The position numbers were made by a program, and so were the translations under genes. 64,000 nucleotides of DNA, from contig WPIO01000010.1 in the NCBI GenBank assembly GCA_009760855.2, forward strand, positions 1 through 64,000, read 5' to 3'. Source of the stretch: Cristatella mucedo (lineage: Eukaryota > Bryozoa > Phylactolaemata > Cristatellidae). Under the pieces are notes generated by a model. The model made no database searches and was not told the origin of the DNA. It saw only the letters and a program-made list of their open reading frames with translations. Shown here piece after piece: positions 29,642 through 38,600 of the stretch; the stretch's first letter is position 1; every line of letters begins with the position of its first letter.

Positions 29642-32600
29642 GTGCGCGCGCGCGCGCGTATGCGTGCGTGTGAAGTTACATAGCCTTAAATTTAGCGGTC
29701 ATTCAACAAAGCCACGAAGATCGAGTGCACGCTTGTTCAGCGAAGCCGTTTCAGTGAAAAATTGAATGCTAAGCAGCTTTCAGAGGTTCTAGAGAGGCAA
29801 CGGCCTGTATTTCACGCGACGAATAGTAAGTAGGAAGCGCATCTGACTCACGGAGACAGTTAAGAAAATTAGGCATTCAAATTTGGTTAGCAAACGAGCG
29901 TTATGTGGCTAGACCAGTACGAGACTCAACACGACCATGCGATACCGTCATGACTGCCTAGGAATTATAATGCGTACTTCACTGTCTAAGCTAGCAGAAC
30001 AACATCATGTGCTGTCGAATTTCAAAACAGAGCGACATTTATTTGAATTCCACGAGGGCGGCTAGGCGCTCGCGGCGACTGACACAGAAAGAACAGCTCA
30101 GCTAGAGGTGGTGGAACAATAAGACAGGGATACCACATATAAATAGGTCCGTGCATTTTTTAAATGCCGCCTTGACTTTTCTAACTCACTGCTTGCCGGT
30201 ATACCGGTGTGCGCAATCAGGCGCTTACAGTTGGTGCAAAACTGTGCACCCAGGTTCATCTGTTGTAAGTGTCGTAATCACCAGATCATACCACTTCTCA
30301 TCGAACCGCATCCGCTCCACATCAAGCGGCATGTCGACTTCAAGGCTGTGTTAGTTACTTTCAGGTCCCTTCATTGTCTGTCTCCCGCCTAAATATCGCC
30401 ACTACTCCCCCGCCAGATGAAGAATCGTGGAACCCTCTCTTCGAGCTCGAATTATTCAGCCATACCTAGTACGGACCGCAAAGCCATTGGAAAAAGCACG
30501 TCCAGTTTGTATTCTCCTAGAGCATGGAACTCACTACGGCAGACATAAATCGTAGCTTTCCTAATATAATATTTAAAAAGAAGCTTAAAATTCACCTGCT
30601 TTTAACAGCTTTTAGTGAGTCTTTGTGATTCTCCCTTCACGTGCATGTACCTGCTTACACTATGCCTTCTGCTTGCGGATGTTAACACCAAACATTTGGT
30701 AATGCTTCATGTGCGGCCTCTGTAAAGTGCTCAGAGAGATGTATTTCTAAGATGGCGCTATACTAAATAGTAATTAATATTGATTTTATCATTATCATTA
30801 TTGTCGGGATGCGTGACGCGACCTAGCAGTGGCAAAGCAATGCGGCGTGGCAGATGTTTCCAGGCGCCAAGATCACGAGAGCACCAAAAGCACAATGGAT
30901 CGCGAAAGAATTTGTAAACTTTTTCATGTGAGAGTATTAATCTTCATTTTAAGAAAGTCCTTGTTTCAAAGGACTTCACTATTGCTGGCTCACCTAATAA
31001 GAATATTTACAGCCTTAGGCAAAGCTAGGCTTAGGTGGATGCGCCAGTGTGTCATACACGCTAGAGCTTATTGCGTCCAGTGTGGTTGAGAGGATATTGT
31101 CGACCGTTTACTCTGACCGTTCGTTGCCAAAATATCAAGTTTGAGAAATTTATTAGCGTGCGTTTAGTTTTGATTGTATCCTACTTCAAGAAAGTATTGC
31201 AGTGAGTCTCCCGGCGTCAGCATATAGACGGCTTTGGCACTTGCAATCTTCCACAGTCTTTTTACTAGCTCCCTAAAGCTCAACGTCTTTCTCCTGAGAC
31301 AAAGTAGCGTTATCAAGGACGGTGTTATTCCAGACAGGCCTCTAGGAACTGCATTTTCACAGCAGTTTATGTGTAATTTGGTATCTTGTAGCCACCCCAA
31401 TCTATTTCGGAAGACATGTGGAAAAGGCAAGTAGTATCTTGCACAGAAAATGAACACTTGAGAAAAAGAGAGGATAAAGCTAATCTGCTTAGGTAATTGG
31501 AATGATTCTTGGAGAAGGCAAAGCTGGAGAATAGTCGAGATATCGAAAAACACTCAGAAAATGCCAATAGTGAAAAGGAAGAACTGGTTGAGGAGGACGA
31601 GAGCTAGCAGTGTGGACAGTACTACAACAGCGGTGAATGTGAGAAAAATAGTGAAGGCAGAAAGCATGACAACACTGGAGATACAAACACTCTGCTACGT
31701 GAAAGCTTCATGAGAAAAAAAAGCTTCGCTCCGCGTGGAAGAAGATGGTAGCCATTTGGACCGTGGAGTTGCAAGCGCTACCACAAGAGTGGAAGATACA
31801 GAATCTATCGGAACTTCCGGAATGCTGACTCTGAAGATATAGGCGACCTGAAGTTTGACCAAGCCTTTGTTGTATACTTAATTCTTGATTCAACTTCAAA
31901 CTGAACTATTAATACAAAGATCGAGCCTGTTTCAGAACGAAAAGGTCTAATTGCTTGAAAGATGGTCGAGCCATGAGCAGAGCGTAGTTCAAGAGGCAAC
32001 TTGCTAATGGTCACGAAGTTAGTAGGGCCAGCCTGGTCTACTCTTCCTCAAAACAGTCGGCATATTGCCTCTGTTGTTAACTCGTTTTTATGTCTGCCCA
32101 AAACTACTGAAATGTACTTGAATTTTCAAACGGGTTTAGCCAGTTTAGTGAACCTGGAAAACTAATTTCCCATGAAAACATCCCTTCTTACTATTAGGCT
32201 TTTACCTCCCGCAAAGATGCACAGAGGAGATTTCTCAAATAAGTTGGAATAGACACTGCAGTTGAGGCACAAATGTTATCGGTAAAACAACATGGGCAAC
32301 AAGTCCTAAAATAAGTTCTCAGCTGCATCAAGTGGTTTCTAAAAACCTGGCTTTGCGTGGTCAGCAAGAAGGTCTTCACCCGGTGGTGAGAAACATATTA
32401 GAAACCTACTGGGACTTCTTCATCTTCTAGTTCCGTACGACCATCTTCTCTAATCTCACCGGGACCACGCAAGAAATAACCAAAAATGAGTCTCCTATCT
32501 GTCGCCGCAAACACAAAATGAGTTCGTTAGTAAACTTGTATCCATAGTCAGAGACAAGATACTCTGTCATATGCAGCAAAATAAATAATGTGGAATTCTG

Positions 32601-35600
32601 CTTGACTCAACTCCTAATTTGGAATACAGCGAGCAGATTTTGACCTGATGAGATATGTTGTCGACTTTGTCAAAAAGGCAGTCATCATCAAAGATTCTTT
32701 TTTCTTTCTTCAAGCCTGTTTCGAAGACGACGCAGCAATTAAGGTTCTCATTTCGGGCGAAATTGAATCCCACATAATAACCATCACTAGTTTGCAGGTC
32801 ACAGTGCTACGGCAATGCAGCAGTCATTTTTGGCTGCTTATTAGGTGTCCCAAAGAGAAAACTGTCCGGAAATGAGAAGTACGTTTTTGTAAACAGTGAT
32901 TACCACAGCTTGAACCTGGCATGAATTAATCCCGCAAGTCAAATTCCTGTCTTCATTACTCTTCAGAACAATAGCGATCCCCTAGTATTTTCTTTCAAAA
33001 TCAACTCTTAGGTGGGAAGAGCTGAGAAAAGTCTTAACCCCCAGCCATGTTATTCATTTTGTTCGTTTATCAAGCATGATATTACTCACCATTCAATTGC
33101 ATTTCCCTTTGCAGCAAATTTAAAGTGCCTAGAGAGAAATTGAGTTCTCTGAGGGCGCTTTATCAAGTGCATCGTTATTATTATTATTATTAACCATCGT
33201 GGTCAAACGTGACTCTGCAAAAAGCTAGGGATCAAGATTGGAGGCTGTAAAAGCTGTCAACGATAAAATGGACAGTACTGGGGTCCTTTGGAGCAACTGT
33301 CTCAGGACACAAGTGAAACATTTGAAAAAAGCTTTGAATTTGGCAGTCTCCTATATTGTATTTTCAACTTTAACTTTTTGGAATAGCTGCCATTTATATA
33401 CATCTTAGGGAAGATGGCCCGCATTCAAACCATACTGCACGATCAAAAGTACCTCCACTCTCTGAAAATTTAGTTTTCGTAACTTCGAGAAGATCTATGC
33501 CTATAATCACTATTAGATGCCAAAATAAGATTGAAGTGTGGGTATTTACATGTCAATGAAGAATCCTCCAAAGGACACGGTCGCGTGGATAACTCTCTCA
33601 AGATGTCGCTTTAGCGGCAGGGGATTCGCGAATAATAAAGTACAGCATAGCCTGTATATGACAATAAATTACAAATAGATTTTCCCAGCTCACACATGTT
33701 GATGTCAAATTCTGTTTTAAATGATGGAAGTTGAGCAGCTTTTGAAAACACTTGACCAGACCCCAATCTGCCGGTAATGTCTAGATCATGGAGGCTTCTT
33801 CTATTCAGACTCTAATGGAACAGATCCGGATAACGAAATATGTGACTGTAAAATACTTATATGCCACACATCACGACTTTGCACCAAAGATCTCTCCATA
33901 GCTATTGTGCTTCATTGCCAGTAATGGAGGAGATGCGTTTCCAAATTCAAAAGTTGCCTTGTAAGTTTTCTCACCATAGCTATATTCAGTTGCCATTTGT
34001 GAACGTTCCTTTAGCAAGCGGAAAATAACACTAAATTATCAGAGAGCGTCAACGTGGCAAGATAGACTCTCTCATTTGGCCTCGTTAAGCATAGTTAAAG
34101 ATCACTGGTAAATAGTGGCTTTCTAACTGTTATTAACCAGCTCCAAGTTAAATGCCAAAAAGTATACATACGTCGAAGCTGTGAAAACTAAATTGTACCT
34201 TTACTACAAGTAATACAACTTCCTCAACTCTATTTACCTGCTACCGTGATTGATTTATTTTCCTTCGATATTTTGTAGCAATTTTTGACAAAAGGATGGG
34301 TGCCATTTGTCGCTTAGCAACTGGGTGCCTACAAGCCTGGCTAGGCCACCACTGCCTAGTACCGTAATCCATCACATTTGTAACGCATCGGGACAGCTTA
34401 GAATAGGCTAACGTATTTGCATTTGGTTTAGTCTGGAAATTGGTGGAGAGCAAATAGTTAAAAAAGTTGCAAAACGACAGCAGCAAGAGCCCCAACAGGC
34501 TTCATTCCTTGAGGTACAAATGATCATATTAAGGAAGCGTCCTCACCACTTTGTCACTGAAGACTTTTATGAGGCTCTCCCATCTTGCTTGCAGTCGTGC
34601 TAGCGGATTCCAGTCTATCCGAGCCCGTCTACAATAATACTAATAATAACAATACATTTTACAAAGAAGCGCTCTCTGAGAACTTGATTTTCTTATAGGC
34701 GCTACTGGTGTAGGACTACTCAGAAACCCCACACTTTTATTTTTAACATTCATCTGATGTGCCTCTAAATCACAAATTACCACATTGCTTGGTGCTTCGC
34801 CCACTTTTTCACGAATTATTCTCACATTTTTACCTATTTAATCTTCCAGCAATGCATATAATCTTATTTTCATGCATAAGACACACAGCCTGCCTTTGTT
34901 TTAATTCCTTCCAGCACAGCAAACTCTCTTAACTCTCTTTTTGCAATAGCTCAAACATGGATGGCAGCAAGCTTTCTCAAATTTAATGATGATAAACCAA
35001 GTTACTAATAGAAGAAAACGTTGGTGCTGCTAATATATTAGAAAAGCTATCACTCAAAATTGGCTCTGTCATTGATTTCCTCTAGCCTCAGTACTAAATT
35101 AAGGTATCCATTTCTAAGGTGATGCTTCACTAGACGATCACTTTAGTTCCACATTAAAATCTGCCGCCTTTCAGCTACATAGAATAGCAAAACTTCTGCC
35201 CACCAGCTACGGGAATACTGCATCCAAGTTGGTCCATATATCGGTTACTTCATGTCTCGGCTTCTCGTGGATATGCATGAGGGAACTTGTGAAAAACTGC
35301 CAGGCTTCTTGCGAGCGCGTCCCATCTATGCTTAACGAGGCCAAATGAGAGTCAATCTTGCCACGTTGACGCTCTCTGATAATTTAGTGTTATTTTCCGC
35401 TTGCTAAAGGAACGTTCACAAATGGCAACTGAATATAGCTATGGTGAGAAAACTTACAAAGCAACTTTTGAATTTGGAAACGCATCTCCTCCATTACTGG
35501 CAATGAAGCACAATAGCTATGGAGAGATCTTTGGCGCAAAGTCGTGATGTGTGGCATATAAGTATTTTACAGTCACATATTTCGTTATCCGGATCTGTTC

Positions 35601-38600
35601 CATTAGAGTCTGAATAGAAGAAGCCTCCATGATCTAGACATTACCGGCAGATTGGGGTCTGGTCAAGTGTTTTCAAAAGCTGCTCAACTTCCATCATTAA
35701 AAACAGAATTTGACATCAACATGTGTGAGCTGGGAAAATCTATTTGTAATTTATTGTCATATACAGGCTATGCTGTACTTTATTATTCGCGAATCCCCTG
35801 CCGCTAAAGCGACATCTTGAGAGAGTTATCCACGCGACCGTGTCCTTTGGAGGATTCTTCATTGACATGTAAATACCCACAATTCAATCTTCTTTTGGCA
35901 TCTAATAGTGATTATAGGCATAGATCTTCTCGAAGTTACGAAAACTAAATTTTCAGAGAGTGGAGGTACTTTTGATCGTGCAGTATGTTTTGAATGCGGG
36001 CCATCTTCCCTAAGATGTATATAAATGGCAGCTATTCCAAAAAGTTAAAGTTGAAAATACAATATAGGAGACTGCCAAACTCAAAGCTTTTTTCAAATGT
36101 TTCACTTGTGTCCTGAGACAGTTGCTCCAAAGGACCCCAGTACTGTCCATTGTATCGTGTATGTCTGTCATTCTGACATGCGACTGTTGACTCTTACTCT
36201 GCCGCCAAGACGGCGTAATTTAACTTCGGGAAACCCGACACCACGGAAAGTCAATCATTCAAACTCGCGAATCTGAAATATGCGCCCACTGTACAGCCAG
36301 CCCTAAAACCTATAACGATAGAAGTCGTACAAGAGCCCGCTTAGAATTCTGTGTGGAAAACGGACTGGCCAAAAATACATCAGAAAAAGCTTTGCTAACA
36401 GCAGGTGAATATTAATGTGCCAACTTTGGGTCCAGATGCTTGGACTGCAAGGTTTGAGGTGTGAGGGTGTGAGTCCGAGGCAACGCTCTCAGCAAAACTA
36501 ACTCAAGCTCATCAGCACGGTCACTTTATCTCTTCATATTGTCACGTCACTACTGTTGAGGGTAAGTTCTTCGATTCAATTTTTCGCTGACCTACTCGGC
36601 ATACAGATTGAACCAGGTGCTTTTTTCTTCTCTTCCCGGTCAAAGAGTGCCCACGCGTTCAAGCTGCTGATGAAAAGTGAATTCGTAGATATTAGGGTTA
36701 GTTCCCACTGAGCTCACGTGCAAGACTCGAAAATTCATGGGCTTAACTAATAGTGCAGGATTTATTTCTAGGAAAATTTCTAGTTAAGACTGACACATCA
36801 AAAGTAGAAACTTTTATTATTCATCACTTGCTAATAGACGCCCAAAGTTCGGACTTCTCAGGAGAAATGTTGCCCAACAGATAGGACATCCAAGCAAAGA
36901 TTCACTATAATCACGTCTAAGTAAAATTTATCACTCAACATTATCGAAACAATAGTAGTCTGCATTAAAAGCTGAGCCGCTTATAAATGACTAACCGCGT
37001 CAATAATTCCTTTGTGGTCCCTAAAAGTAGTCCATAAGGGCACAATGATAACGTAAATTGAAGTGCCCATCCACCGCCCACGAGATTAGCATCAACTGTT
37101 TGACATAAAACTTGAAACTCGTGAGCTGGCTGAGTTTGAAAGCGACCAACAGGATTGAGGTAATTGAGCAGCTGCATCCGCTCATTGTGACTGCACATGT
37201 GTAGAGGAAAGGCCTTACAGGCTGGTCGTCACCCAAAGGAGCCCATGCATGACTGAGCGGCCTAAGAATTGTGCTGCGCTTGCAGCCAATATGGAAAGGT
37301 TTTGATTTCCAGCTCCTACCTTTCTCGGAGTGGAGCTCAGAAATACCGTACACTAATTTAAAGGAACGAACTGACTACGCATCAGCGATAGGTTCTTGAG
37401 TGAAATCGTTTCATAGAAGTTCTCACAACTGGCGTAATGGGTTTATGATGATGCAGCTTACGCGTACCAAATGAGCCATCAGTTATTCTCAGAGCGTTCA
37501 AGACTTCATTCAAAGACTCCTCGTGTTCTTACAATCAAAGAAGTGATTATTTCTGTGCTTAATGACGTTTCGCGAAGACATCACTCAATAGCAACTAGGC
37601 ACAGCGTCCGCTCTCTAATGTCCATCTAGCAAAAGCGGTCTACTTAATGCAGCCTCGGGCTAATCCATTCACGCAGCCTTTCCTAACTAAAAAATTGCAT
37701 CACGCTTACTGAATATCGCTAACGAATCGCACTTGTGTGAATTGAATAACAGTTACACTTAGCGTTGCTATGAAAGACGCGGTAGTTACGACGCTCTGAG
37801 TTCAAACCTCTTCCGGCAGCAAATAGAACTCACAAATTGTATGCTCTAAGCCATCTCAGGTATGAATGTCGTAATACTACTGCTTTTCCTCAGCTCTTTG
37901 AAGTTGAAATGAGTGCTTAAATCTTTTACCGATGTCAAGGAAAAATAATATTCGCATAGCTTATATATGTTGTGGTCTTTTTTCGGTACCAATGCTGGTT
38001 ATGTCTTTCCTTATTCATGTACTAGACTATTTATCGACGCACAAGTCTCTGCATTTTGGAGATTGCAGGGCTTGATCACCATAAATGACAATATCTTAAA
38101 GCGATTTTAAAACTAAAAATAAGCAACATTTAATATGTCAAAAAAATAATGCACATATTTTTAAATTACACTTCGTTTTTTGCAGGCTTGGCATGTTCTA
38201 GCTTTTAGCATTTCAGCACTGCCCGTGTTATCTTAGTTATCTCAAAAAAGCTGTGCAAATCGATTTTATTTTGATTAATAAGTGGTGATCATTGCGAAAT
38301 TATTTTTAGCTGATAACTACGAAGCAATGATAAATATATAAGGTTCGGGAATAAACCAACTTTTAATTTCATTTGTATTAAACAATGTTAACCCAGCTAC
38401 TTATCCTTGGCCTGCCCCAAGACTTGAAATTAAAACTCAATACTTGCGTCTGGCTTATTTGGAGAAGGCTTTATCATGAATTTGCCTAAACTTCAAACGG
38501 AAACGTGCAACTTTCAAAGAAGCATTATAGAATGCATTTCAAAATCAACAGCTATCTTCGCTGCAAAATTTGTATACAGTGTTAAGTGCAAGAATCTTTT

